DNA from: CAUSWF01 sp963535465
GTDB lineage: Bacteria > Bacillota_I > Bacilli_A > RF39 > UBA660
Reading direction: 5' to 3'
Assembly (NCBI GenBank): GCA_963535465.1
Contig: CAUSWF010000017.1
Location: forward strand, 1-13,512
DNA: 13,512 nucleotides
Positions 1 to 7,209 of this stretch are shown here, piece by piece. The position numbers were made by a program, and so were the translations under genes. Positions within the stretch are counted from its first letter, which is position 1; every line of letters starts with the position of its first letter. The notes under the pieces are model-generated. The model was not told the origin of the DNA and did not search any database. It saw only the letters and a program-made list of their open reading frames with translations.

Positions 1-305
1 ATATTTCTAATATCATTTATTTTTATATAAGAATGATTATCTTGATACTTATTAATACCATTAACTATCTTTTTATAATCTAATAAATAATTATTATTTA
101 AAACTATATTATTAACTATTCTATATAAATGACTACTACAATTAAACTTACTACTAGACTTAAATAAAGACTCAAGAATCTCATAATAATTAACAAATAA
201 TTGATTATTAATATCTAAATTATAACTACTAGAAATAGAATTTAAATATTTATAATAATTACTAATATATCTATAATTTTTCTTACTAACAGTATAATAA
301 TTCAT
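1..305 (-). CDS. N-terminal part of an unidentified large protein, cut by the window edge
   Basis: An open frame runs from ATG at 305 to the window edge with no stop (about 101 codons). An AGGAGA ribosome binding site at 312-317 sits seven bases before the ATG. The product starts MNYYTVSKKNYRYIS and is rich in Asn, Tyr, Ser and Lys. It has no signal peptide or obvious membrane segment and looks alpha-helical. The pattern of a helical stretch around FVNYYEIL followed by NKYQDNHSYIKINDIRN recalls the start of the long cyclic beta-1,2-glucan synthetase/GH94-type glycosidases, where a YQ...L.i.EL motif follows a helical lead-in. That assignment is an inference from a short piece. A possible extended -10 (TG T TATACT, 324-332) lies just upstream, but it would leave a leader of only about 12 bases. 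Confidence 0.6.
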   Translation of the reverse strand, partial: MNYYTVSKKNYRYISNYYKYLNSISSSYNLDINNQLFVNYYEILESLFKSSSKFNCSSHLYRIVNNIVLNNNYLLDYKKIVNGINKYQDNHSYIKINDIRN

Positions 306-333
306 CTCAATTCTCCTATACAAAGTATAACAC

Positions 334-358
334 AAAAAAAGATAGATAACTATCTTTT
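334..358 (-). terminator. Rho-independent terminator of tRNA-Ser
   Basis: A 9-bp stem (337-345 with 350-358) with a four-base loop is followed on the minus strand by a run of seven T. It lies ten bases after the tRNA-Ser CCA end. It may also end read-through from the transporter operon, which has no terminator of its own that I can see. Confidence 0.8.
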
Positions 359-367
359 AACTTCATA

Positions 368-460
368 TGGCGGAGCAGGAGGGATTCGAACCCTCGCACC
401 AGTTATTACCGATCTAACGGTTTAGCAAACCGTCCTCTTCAGCCTCTTGAGTACTGCTCC
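368..460 (-). tRNA. tRNA-Ser (anticodon GCT)
   Basis: A 93-base class II tRNA with a long variable arm. The acceptor arms GGAGCAG/CTGCTCC pair over 7 bp. The T arm is GAGGGTTCGAATCCCTC, the discriminator is G, and CCA is encoded. The anticodon stem CGGTT/AACCG carries the loop with GCT, which reads AGC/AGU serine codons. It has its own promoter (481-509) and terminator (334-358). Confidence 0.95.
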
Positions 461-480
461 AAATAAATCAAGCAATTATA

Positions 481-509
481 ATATTACATAAGTTTTATTA
501 TATTGTCAA
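481..509 (-). promoter_or_regulatory. Promoter of tRNA-Ser
   Basis: A perfect -35 TTGACA (504-509), a 17-bp spacer and -10 TAATAT (481-486) place the start of transcription a few bases upstream of the tRNA 5' end. It is the only consensus -35 among the promoters I list in the window. Confidence 0.75.
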
Positions 510-520
510 GATTTACAAAA

Positions 521-1006
521 TTATATTCTACTAATTTTAGAAATAACATAACTCACTAATATAAACATCAAATTAATAATACTAATAAATTTAATATATT
601 TAAAATAATATATCATATTAATTTTCTCTAAAAATATAAATAAAATAATAAAATAAATTAAATTAATATAAATCCCAATAAATATAATTAATATAATATA
701 TTTATATAATTTATATTCAAAATTAACTCTATTAATATATGAAACTAAATATTTATTTTCATAACTAATATAAATATATATAAAGTATAAATAAATACCT
801 AATTGAAATATTAAATAACTAATACTACTATCCCCTATACTATTCTTAGTATATAAAGATATAGAATTTAAAAATATATTATTATAATTAATATACATAC
901 TAAATTTAGTATATAAAACTAATATTAAAAAGAATAACATATATAAATAAATTATCTTTCTAATCTTCTTAATACTTTGAAAAAGTATATTTAAATGTAT
1001 AATCAT
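521..1006 (-). CDS. Small ABC-2-type membrane subunit (161 aa), last gene of the transporter operon
   Basis: A very hydrophobic protein with about four membrane helices. It has a short polar linker (near YLVSYINRVNFEYKLYKY) in the middle and a basic C-terminus ending SKISRI. I place the start at 1006 and not at the Met at 1045. The ATG at 1006 overlaps the TGA of the upstream gene as ATGA and follows an AGAGGAAGAG ribosome binding site. The longer form would overlap that gene by 43 bases. Its length and its pattern of helix pair, polar linker, helix pair match the neighbour at 1003-1488 (linker NLITRLNRKNIIN), so the two may be diverged paralogues forming half-size permease subunits. No family was recognised. 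Function is inferred only from co-location with the ABC ATPase. Confidence 0.7.
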   Translation of the reverse strand: MIIHLNILFQSIKKIRKIIYLYMLFFLILVLYTKFSMYINYNNIFLNSISLYTKNSIGDSSISYLIFQLGIYLYFIYIYISYENKYLVSYINRVNFEYKLYKYIILIIFIGIYINLIYFIILFIFLEKINMIYYFKYIKFISIINLMFILVSYVISKISRI

Positions 1007-1488
1007 ATTTTCTCTTCCTCTAATAAAAAATATATATAAGCACATATAGACCCAATACTAAAAGATATAATAATAGATTTAAAAAGTGCAATAACCATCT
1101 TTGTAATATAAGGCAAAACATAACTATCACATATAACAATACTTATAGAAATACCAAGTATTAATGATATTAAATAGAAAAATAATATTATTACAAATTC
1201 ATCTACTATAAACATATTTATAATATTTTTTCTATTTAATCTAGTAATCAAATTATAATTAGTAATAGTCTTGTGATCATTTCTAATAAGTAATATAAGT
1301 GAAGATAATATTAAAAGTAACATAAACTCACTACTATCAAATAAATCTTTCAAAACACTGAAAAACTCATAATGTGGTCTCCAAACAACGATTGGTATTG
1401 AAACACCTAAAAAAAGGACTAAAAATATAAATATACTAAGTTTACTAATTAAGGCATCTCCTAAAGATAAAAACGATATTTTTAACAT
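1003..1488 (-). CDS. Small ABC-2-type membrane subunit (161 aa)
   Basis: An integral membrane protein with about four to five helices and an acidic C-terminal tail (LEEEKI). Its ATG lies inside the end of the ATPase gene (7-base overlap), and its own TGA overlaps the ATG of the next gene, so all three are probably translated in coupling. There is only a weak ribosome binding site (GGTAAG), which fits coupling. A central polar loop with ITRLNRKN faces the cytoplasm if Lys/Arg distribution is a guide. It probably forms part of the membrane channel served by the ATPase. The substrate is unknown and the family was not recognised. Confidence 0.7.
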   Translation of the reverse strand: MLKISFLSLGDALISKLSIFIFLVLFLGVSIPIVVWRPHYEFFSVLKDLFDSSEFMLLLILSSLILLIRNDHKTITNYNLITRLNRKNIINMFIVDEFVIILFFYLISLILGISISIVICDSYVLPYITKMVIALFKSIIISFSIGSICAYIYFLLEEEKI

Positions 1489-2099
1489 ATCTTACCATCT
1501 TCAATCTTTATAATGATATCACTTATATTATCTAAATCTTCTTTAATATGTGTAGATATAATTATAACTTTATCTTTTTTTATACTCTTTATATAATCAA
1601 TCAACTTAGTAACAGTTGCTTCTTCTACCCCATTAAATGGCTCATCTAAAAATATATACTTAGTATTTTCCATTAAAGCCTGGGCAATACCCAACTTTTG
1701 TTTCATACCTAAAGAATATTTAGAATATTTTTTATCTTTTTCATCATATAAATTAACTACTTTAAGTATATCTTCTATTTCTTTATTTGAAATTTTTTTA
1801 TTTATATCCGCAAGTAATTTTAAATTATCATACCCACTTAAGTCTCCATAAAATGAAGGACCATCTATTAATACTCTAACATCTTTACAAACATTATTTT
1901 TACTATAACTTACTCCATCATATAAAACACTACCACTATCTAATTTATAAAAACCTGAAAGTAACTTTAAAAATACAGTCTTACCACTACCATTTCTACC
2001 ATAAAGTCCATATATTTTACCACAATCAAATTGATAACTAATATTTTTAATTATTTCATTATTTTTTATTTTTTTACAAATATTCTCAACTTTTATCAT
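1482..2099 (-). CDS. ABC transporter ATP-binding protein, BcrA/lantibiotic-immunity-like
   Basis: A complete 205-residue nucleotide-binding domain. It has Walker A GRNGSGKT (34-41), signature SLGMKQ (129-134), Walker B YIFLDEP (148-154, catalytic E153) and switch His184 in STHIKED. The Q-loop region reads VLIDGPSFYGDLSGYDNL. The LI-[ED]-xPxFY-xL-xGxxNL pattern without a glutamine is typical of the ABC-2 subfamily that includes bacitracin (BcrA) and lantibiotic self-protection exporters. The protein is shorter than the usual 230-300 residues because it lacks the C-terminal extension. The ATG overlaps the stop of the upstream permease gene (ATGA) with a strong GAGGAGGAA ribosome binding site. 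It powers the transporter at the inner face of the membrane. Export of a peptide or antibiotic is an inference. Confidence 0.92.
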   Translation of the reverse strand: MIKVENICKKIKNNEIIKNISYQFDCGKIYGLYGRNGSGKTVFLKLLSGFYKLDSGSVLYDGVSYSKNNVCKDVRVLIDGPSFYGDLSGYDNLKLLADINKKISNKEIEDILKVVNLYDEKDKKYSKYSLGMKQKLGIAQALMENTKYIFLDEPFNGVEEATVTKLIDYIKSIKKDKVIIISTHIKEDLDNISDIIIKIEDGKIC

Positions 2100-2992
2100 T
2101 TTTCCTCCTCCAAACTAAGTACCAATTTTTCTCTATTTCTATACTTAAAATATAATATTAAATAAGAAATAATCAAATATATAAATGGAACTAAAATAGG
2201 CCCTAATATAGTTGTATCAAAGTTAGGTAATAAAAAATTTATCATATTAAACAAATTACTAAACTTATCATATTTTAATGTTTCACCAAAAACTATGCCA
2301 ACGATAAAAATATGAGAAAATCCTTCTATAAATAAAATAATTAAAAAAGAAGAAATTACTAATAATACATATTTATGAAAATATCTAAGCATAATTAAAA
2401 TTATATTTAAATAAAACAAAATAAGAAAAATATGTCGAGATAAAAACGCAAATATAAATAACCATAAATTACCATAAAATACATCTAATACATCAATTTC
2501 ACTCGTTGGCATTAAATTCGGAAAAGCAAAATAAACAATAAATATACCAACAAATACAAAAATAGGTAAAACTATGGCAGGCTTATAAGTATTTAAAAAT
2601 AGTTTTTTTAGTATTTGACCATAACTCATTCTATTTAAATCATTCTTAAGCATACCACTAGTAAAATATCTACTACACCATATAGAACATATCGCTATTA
2701 ACACAAAAAGATATATCAAATTATAATAACTAACTTCTCCAAAACAAGAACCTATTTTCATAAAGAATGATGTTTTAAAATTCTTATCTCTTTCTGCATA
2801 TTTACAAATTTTTTTAAAATCTTCATCACTAGCGTTAGCCGGTTTTTTGCCTTCATGACACATGACCAAAACTTTATTGTTTTCATTATTAAGTCTAATT
2901 TCATTCTTATATTCAAAATTAACAGTTTTAAGTAAAATCACCATCATTACAATTCCCAAAAGAATTGATAAACTATAAATCAATTTTTTCAT
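2096..2992 (-). CDS. ABC-2-type permease with a cysteine-containing extracytoplasmic loop
   Basis: First gene of the four-gene operon, 298 residues. An N-terminal membrane helix or uncleaved signal (about 4-21) is followed by a polar segment of roughly 65 residues containing Cys45, Cys63 and Cys83. About five more helices follow (near 90-107, 135-157, 178-202, 207-235 and 268-290). ABC-2 permeases commonly have six helices with a large loop after the first one, and this fits. The loop is predicted to lie outside the membrane, so the cysteines could form a disulphide. Transcription probably starts from the promoter at 3030-3058. The stop overlaps the ATPase start. No family was recognised with certainty. 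Export or self-immunity is inferred from the ATPase subtype. Confidence 0.8.
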   Translation of the reverse strand: MKKLIYSLSILLGIVMMVILLKTVNFEYKNEIRLNNENNKVLVMCHEGKKPANASDEDFKKICKYAERDKNFKTSFFMKIGSCFGEVSYYNLIYLFVLIAICSIWCSRYFTSGMLKNDLNRMSYGQILKKLFLNTYKPAIVLPIFVFVGIFIVYFAFPNLMPTSEIDVLDVFYGNLWLFIFAFLSRHIFLILFYLNIILIMLRYFHKYVLLVISSFLIILFIEGFSHIFIVGIVFGETLKYDKFSNLFNMINFLLPNFDTTILGPILVPFIYLIISYLILYFKYRNREKLVLSLEEEK

Positions 2993-3029
2993 ACTAATCT
3001 ATCTTCCTTATAACCAATATTCTAAACTA

Positions 3030-3058
3030 ATAATATCACATTAATTATTTACAAACAA
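3030..3058 (-). promoter_or_regulatory. Promoter of the ABC transporter operon
   Basis: -35 TTGTTT (3053-3058), 17-bp spacer, extended -10 TGA TATTAT (-10 at 3030-3035). It lies directly after the tRNA-cluster terminator and 38 bases before the permease ATG, so the operon can be transcribed independently of the tRNAs. Confidence 0.55.
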
Positions 3059-3059
3059 C

Positions 3060-3081
3060 AAAAAAACTCTATTGCTAGAGT
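3060..3081 (-). terminator. Terminator of the Ile-Asn-Glu tRNA cluster
   Basis: Stem ACTCTA/TAGAGT with a GCAA tetraloop (3066-3081), followed on the minus strand by a run of seven T. It lies 12 bases beyond the tRNA-Glu CCA. Confidence 0.85.
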
Positions 3082-3092
3082 ATCTTTCAAAA

Positions 3093-3169
3093 TGGTGACC
3101 AGTACGGAATTCGAATCCGTGAATGCTGCCGTGAAAGGGCAGTGTGTTAAGCCACTTCACCAACTGGCC
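3093..3169 (-). tRNA. tRNA-Glu (anticodon TTC)
   Basis: A 77-base cloverleaf. The acceptor GGCCAGT pairs with ACTGGTC (one G-T wobble). The anticodon stem CTGCC/GGCAG holds the loop CTTTCAC. The T arm carries GGATTCGAATTCC, and CCA is encoded. It is the last of three tRNAs, three bases after tRNA-Asn. Confidence 0.95.
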
Positions 3170-3172
3170 GAA

Positions 3173-3249
3173 TGGCGCCCCAAACAGGACTTGAACCTGT
3201 GACCCCTTGATTAACAGTCAAGTGCTCTAACCGACTGAGCTACTGAGGC
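3173..3249 (-). tRNA. tRNA-Asn (anticodon GTT)
   Basis: A 77-base cloverleaf. The acceptor GCCTCAG pairs with TTGGGGC with wobbles. The anticodon stem CTTGA/TCAAG holds the loop CTGTTAA. The T arm carries CAGGTTCAAGTCCTG, and CCA is encoded. It is the middle gene of the cluster. Confidence 0.95.
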
Positions 3250-3254
3250 AAATT

Positions 3255-3331
<77 letters not shown>

Positions 3332-3344
3332 ATTTGCAAAAATA

Positions 3345-3373
3345 ATTTTATCATTAAAAACTATCTTTTGCAA
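3345..3373 (-). promoter_or_regulatory. Promoter of the tRNA Ile-Asn-Glu cluster
   Basis: -35 TTGCAA (3368-3373), 17-bp spacer, extended -10 TGA TAAAAT (-10 at 3345-3350). It has the same -10 and spacer as the tRNA-Lys promoter at 5834-5862. Confidence 0.75.
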
Positions 3374-3381
3374 TATTTTTT

Positions 3382-3443
3382 AATAAGTTTTCAACTTATT
3401 TTTCCACCGACGAGATTAATATATCATATATATAAATCTTTTT
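3382..3443 (+). other. Two terminator-shaped inverted repeats facing the plus strand
   Basis: The first is a perfect 8-bp stem AATAAGTT/AACTTATT with a TTC loop (3382-3400) and then T-rich sequence. The second is a 10-bp stem with one mismatch (3413-3422 with 3430-3439) followed by TTTTTC. Both have their T tract on the plus strand, although the genes on both sides are on the minus strand. They might block antisense transcription or be chance in AT-rich DNA. No minus-strand terminator for the ATPase gene is visible here. Confidence 0.35.
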
Positions 3444-3455
3444 CAATTGTTTTTA

Positions 3456-5762
3456 TTACTTATTCTTAATTTTTCTACTTTTAATAAAATCTATTAGTTT
3501 ATCTAATCCACCTATAAAATATTTATATAAATAGACTGATTCTATAACTAATAAAACTATAATAATACCCATACTAATAGAAATATTAGTAAATGAGAAA
3601 AACTCTTTAAAGAATATATAAGAAATTAAAAATACTAAAGCTAAAACAACTATAAGTAATCTATGTATTATATTATTCTTATTACAAATATTGTATAAAT
3701 GCATAAATCCAATAAAAACAGATATGATAACACACATAGTAGATATCTCATTATTATTAATATTAAATATCATTCCAAGTAAATATATTATTAAAATATT
3801 AAATACAATAAGAATAGATGTAGGTAGTGCCTTCTTTATAACGTTAAGTAAAAATCCACTCTTAACTCTATTATTATTAAATTCCAGTGCAAGTACAAAT
3901 GATGGTATACCAATAGTTAAAGTACTAAGAAGAGATAATTGTATAGGTATAAAAGGATATCTACTCTTAGTGTTAATAAATAAAAATACTAATAAAAATG
4001 TATATATAGTTTTAACTATAAATAATGATGCACTTCTTTCAATATTATTAATAGTTCTTCTACCCTCTGCCACTATATCAGGAATAGACGAAAAGTCACT
4101 ATCTAAAAGTATTAATTGACTAACATTCTTTGCCGCATCAGCACCAGAATTCATCGCAACTGATGCATCTGCTTCTTTTAACGCTAAAACATCATTTACT
4201 CCGTCTCCTCCCATAAGTACAGAATGTCCTAACTTTTGTAAAGCTAAAATAAATTTTCTTTTTTGATCAGGTGTTACCCTTCCAAATACAGAATATTTAG
4301 AAACAGCCTCCAATATATCTTTATCAGTTTTTAAGACAGTTGCATTAATAGCTAAAGTATCATCACTAAAACCAGCTCTTTTCGCAATACCTAAAACACT
4401 CCTCGCATCATCTCCAGATATAATTTTTAAATCTACACCTTGTTTTTTAAAATACTCTATAGTAGATGGTGCACTATCTCTAATTTTATCTTGTATAAGA
4501 ATAAGTCCAACTAATTTAGTATCAGAAATATTTTTCTTATATTCTCCTACCATTAATACTCTATAATCTTCTAAATAAGGAGAAATAATTTTCTCATACT
4601 TTTTATAATTATCTTTAAGTATAAACTCTGGAGCTCCAACTACATAAGTAATATCAGAAAACTTAACTCCACTATATTTACGACTACTACTAAAAGGTAT
4701 TACTGCCTCTACTTTTTTATCATTACTTTTTCCATATTTATCTAATAAAGCTAAAGCAGTCGGATTACTATCAATACTCGCTCCATTAATATTAGAAATA
4801 ATATATGAAATATTACTATCATTAAAAGAAATGTCTCTAACAACTTCTAACTTTCCCTCTGTAATTGTACCAGTCTTATCTAAACATGCAACATCAACTC
4901 TCGCAAGCATCTCTATACAATATAAATCTTGTACTAACACCTTTTTCTTAGATAACTTAATAACACTTACCGCAAGTACTGTAGAAGTAAGTAAAACTAA
5001 TCCTTCAGGTATCATACCAATAATGCCCGCAACAGTAGAAGTTATTGCTTCATTAAAATTATTTGATGCACTATATTGACTACTAAAAAGTAATATTCCA
5101 ACAGGAACAATTATAAAAGATATAGTTGAAACAATTCTATTTAAACTTCTCATTATCTCACTACTTACAGGTTTACTATATTTAGTATTAGAACTAATCT
5201 TCGCAACATAATTATCTAAACCTACATGTTCTACTTCTGCTAAACATCTACCACTTACTATAAAAGAACCAGATAATAACTTATCTCCTTTTTTCTTATA
5301 TATAGTTTTAGCCTCTCCTGTAATAAAAGACTCATTTACCTCTACTTCTCCATCAACTACTATACTATCAACTACTACCTGATTACCGTTATTAAATATA
5401 ATAATATCATCTAATACAATATCATTAATATGTATTTCTTCTTCTATACCATCTCTTAATACTAAAACACTATTAGAAGCAATTACTTTTAATTTATCTA
5501 ACTCCCTCTTACTTCTAACTTCTTGTATAATACTAATTAAACTATTAATAATTATAATAAATATAAATAAAGTATTCTTATAAGAACCAACTATTACTAA
5601 TAATATAGCAAGTAAAATATTAATAATATTAAACAAAGTAAAACTATTACTAATAATAATATCTCTAATACTTTTAGTTTTAACACTAGTATCATAATTT
5701 ACTTTATTATCTCTAATTCTATTTTCTACTTCTGTTTTTGTTAATCCATTTATCTTTTTCAT
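3456..5762 (-). CDS. P-type cation-transporting ATPase, CtpE-like
   Basis: A 768-residue P-type ATPase. The actuator TGE is at 148-150 and the PEGL helix motif at 252-255. The phosphorylation site DKTGT has Asp295. The P-domain ISGDD is at 448-452 and GGDGVND at 518-524. Paired helices lie near 40-60, 63-83, 208-228 and 240-268, and a C-terminal bundle of about six helices starts near 580. There is no N-terminal metal-binding domain or CPx motif, so it is not a copper or zinc exporter. The IPEGLVLLTS...QDLYCIEMLARVD pattern fits the CtpE group, one member of which, in mycobacteria, has been linked to calcium. The hinge residue before GDG is usually Thr and is Gly here. The gene has a weak AGGTGA ribosome binding site, stands alone, and is divergent from tRNA-Lys. 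A possible extended -10 lies at 5778-5786. Confidence 0.9.
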   Translation of the reverse strand: MKKINGLTKTEVENRIRDNKVNYDTSVKTKSIRDIIISNSFTLFNIINILLAILLVIVGSYKNTLFIFIIIINSLISIIQEVRSKRELDKLKVIASNSVLVLRDGIEEEIHINDIVLDDIIIFNNGNQVVVDSIVVDGEVEVNESFITGEAKTIYKKKGDKLLSGSFIVSGRCLAEVEHVGLDNYVAKISSNTKYSKPVSSEIMRSLNRIVSTISFIIVPVGILLFSSQYSASNNFNEAITSTVAGIIGMIPEGLVLLTSTVLAVSVIKLSKKKVLVQDLYCIEMLARVDVACLDKTGTITEGKLEVVRDISFNDSNISYIISNINGASIDSNPTALALLDKYGKSNDKKVEAVIPFSSSRKYSGVKFSDITYVVGAPEFILKDNYKKYEKIISPYLEDYRVLMVGEYKKNISDTKLVGLILIQDKIRDSAPSTIEYFKKQGVDLKIISGDDARSVLGIAKRAGFSDDTLAINATVLKTDKDILEAVSKYSVFGRVTPDQKRKFILALQKLGHSVLMGGDGVNDVLALKEADASVAMNSGADAAKNVSQLILLDSDFSSIPDIVAEGRRTINNIERSASLFIVKTIYTFLLVFLFINTKSRYPFIPIQLSLLSTLTIGIPSFVLALEFNNNRVKSGFLLNVIKKALPTSILIVFNILIIYLLGMIFNINNNEISTMCVIISVFIGFMHLYNICNKNNIIHRLLIVVLALVFLISYIFFKEFFSFTNISISMGIIIVLLVIESVYLYKYFIGGLDKLIDFIKSRKIKNK

Positions 5763-5833
5763 AATTCACCTATATAAAATATATCATATTTTATTATTTA
5801 ATTACTTTTTTAAAAATAATTTTACAAAAAGAC

Positions 5834-5862
5834 TTGTAAAATAATAATATTTATAATAAAAT
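5834..5862 (+). promoter_or_regulatory. Promoter of tRNA-Lys
   Basis: -35 TTGTAA (5834-5839), 17-bp spacer, -10 TAAAAT (5857-5862). This places the start about five bases before the tRNA. Confidence 0.7.
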
Positions 5863-5874
5863 TATTAATGCAAT

Positions 5875-5950
5875 GGGGTGTTAGCTCAGTTGGTAGAGCA
5901 AATGACTCTTAATCATTGGGTCTAGGGTTCGAATCCCTAACACCCCACCA
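5875..5950 (+). tRNA. tRNA-Lys (anticodon CTT)
   Basis: A 76-base cloverleaf. The acceptor GGGGTGT pairs with ACACCCC. The anticodon stem AATGA/TCATT holds the loop CTCTTAA. The T arm is TAGGGTTCGAATCCCTA, and CCA is encoded. It reads AAG, the rarer lysine codon in a genome this AT-rich. A TTT isoacceptor must lie elsewhere. Confidence 0.95.
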
Positions 5951-5959
5951 TTTGTATAT

Positions 5960-5982
5960 AACTAACATAAGTTAGTTTTTTT
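5960..5982 (+). terminator. Terminator of tRNA-Lys
   Basis: 7-bp stem AACTAAC/GTTAGTT with an ATAA loop (5960-5977), followed by a T run to 5982. Confidence 0.85.
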
Positions 5983-5987
5983 ATTAT

Positions 5988-6013
5988 AAAAAGGCAAGTT
6001 ATTTTAACTTACC
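5988..6013 (-). terminator. Terminator of the hydrolase-murF-ddl operon, overlapping the ddl stop
   Basis: Minus-strand stem GGTAAGTT/AACTTGCC (8 bp with one G-T, arms 6006-6013 and 5993-6000), a five-base loop, then TTTTT. The left arm encodes the last ddl codons, and the stop codon spans the loop and right arm. Confidence 0.65.
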
Positions 6014-7201
6014 TTTTCCTTTTCCTTTTAATCCATTACCTTTAGCAAAACCAGATAATATATTACTATCAAATGAATGTATCTTAGCACTTCTCTTCTT
6101 ATAATCTTTTATACCAATATTTATCATTTCATCTAATAAATCAGTAAATGATACAGAAACCTCTTCCCATAGATAGAAAGCAAGTGAACCTGGTATTGAA
6201 TTAATTTCATTAATATAAACTTTATTAGTTTTACTATTTATCATAAAATCAATTCTGGCATTACCACTAGTACCAAGTACTTTAAATGCATTAATAGCCA
6301 TATCCTCAACTTTTTCTTTTACTTCCTTACTAAGATCAGCTGGTAACTTTCTATTTAATGAAGCCATTCCTTTACTAGCAACTTTAAACTTACCTTTACT
6401 CTTACCATTTCCAATATATTTATCATCGAATGTTAAGAATTTATTGCTACTCATAACTTCTTCTATAGCACTAAGTTTTTGTCTCTCATAGTTACCCATA
6501 ACAGCAATATTAACTTCTTTTAAGTTTTCAACCTTCTCTTCTACAATAATCTTACTATCATATTGAATAGCCTCATCTATAGCATCTATTATTTCATCTT
6601 TTGTTGAAGCTACACCTATTCCAACACTAGAACCTGTAGTCGCAGGTTTAACCACTACTGGATAACCTATCTTATCAATTTCTTTTAATATCTTATCTTG
6701 ATTATTTCTATAATCATAATCATAAAACCAAGTATATTTAGCCATATTAAGTCCGGCCTTTTCCCATATATTTTTCATATACACTTTATCTTGTCCTACA
6801 ACAGATGCATATACATTACTACCAACAAAAGGAATTCCTATACTTTGTAAATATCCTTGTAATACACCATCTTCTACATTAGTACCATGTACTACAGGAA
6901 ATGCTATATCAATAGTATTTACTATTCTCTTAAATAATCCTTTAGTTTGTAATACATAACTACCATTCTTATAATATAAAACTATATTCTTAGCATATTT
7001 CTTTAATAATTTTAAATCTTGATATACTTCTATATCTTTTAATAATTCACCAGTATACCATTCTCTATCTTTAGTAATATAAATAGGTATTACTTCATAT
7101 TTTTCTTCATCTATCTTATTCATCGCTTGTATCGCAGAAATTATACTAACCTCATGCTCTACTGATTCTCCACCAAATATAAATCCAACTTTAATTCTCA
7201 T
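5999..7201 (-). CDS. ddl: D-alanine--D-alanine ligase
   Basis: An ATP-grasp enzyme that joins two D-Ala for the MurF step in the cytoplasm. N-terminal FGGESVEHEVSI (Glu15) and VVHGTNVEDG (103-112) bind substrate. YPVVVKPATTGSSVGIG (about 180-196, Lys185) binds ATP. NARIDF (Arg317, Asp319) and NEINSIPG (331-338, Glu332, Asn334) supply the magnesium and catalytic residues in the family pattern. At 400 residues it is longer than the usual 300-370. The excess is a charged C-terminal tail from about 365 that ends in a Gly/Lys repeat (GNGLKGKGKGKLK). It is third in the operon. An AGGAGG ribosome binding site overlaps the TAG of murF eight bases before its ATG. I cannot tell from the sequence whether the second substrate is D-Ala or another D-acid, but no van-type neighbours are present and D-Ala is expected. 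Confidence 0.93.
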   Translation of the reverse strand: MRIKVGFIFGGESVEHEVSIISAIQAMNKIDEEKYEVIPIYITKDREWYTGELLKDIEVYQDLKLLKKYAKNIVLYYKNGSYVLQTKGLFKRIVNTIDIAFPVVHGTNVEDGVLQGYLQSIGIPFVGSNVYASVVGQDKVYMKNIWEKAGLNMAKYTWFYDYDYRNNQDKILKEIDKIGYPVVVKPATTGSSVGIGVASTKDEIIDAIDEAIQYDSKIIVEEKVENLKEVNIAVMGNYERQKLSAIEEVMSSNKFLTFDDKYIGNGKSKGKFKVASKGMASLNRKLPADLSKEVKEKVEDMAINAFKVLGTSGNARIDFMINSKTNKVYINEINSIPGSLAFYLWEEVSVSFTDLLDEMINIGIKDYKKRSAKIHSFDSNILSGFAKGNGLKGKGKGKLK

Positions 7202-7209
7202 AAATCCTC

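Noticed and set aside
3691..4119. Plus-strand 142-codon open frame
   Set aside because: It lies wholly antisense to the C-terminal membrane region of the P-type ATPase and has no ribosome binding site or family resemblance.
4831..5079. Plus-strand 82-codon open frame
   Set aside because: Antisense shadow of the ATPase phosphorylation-site region.
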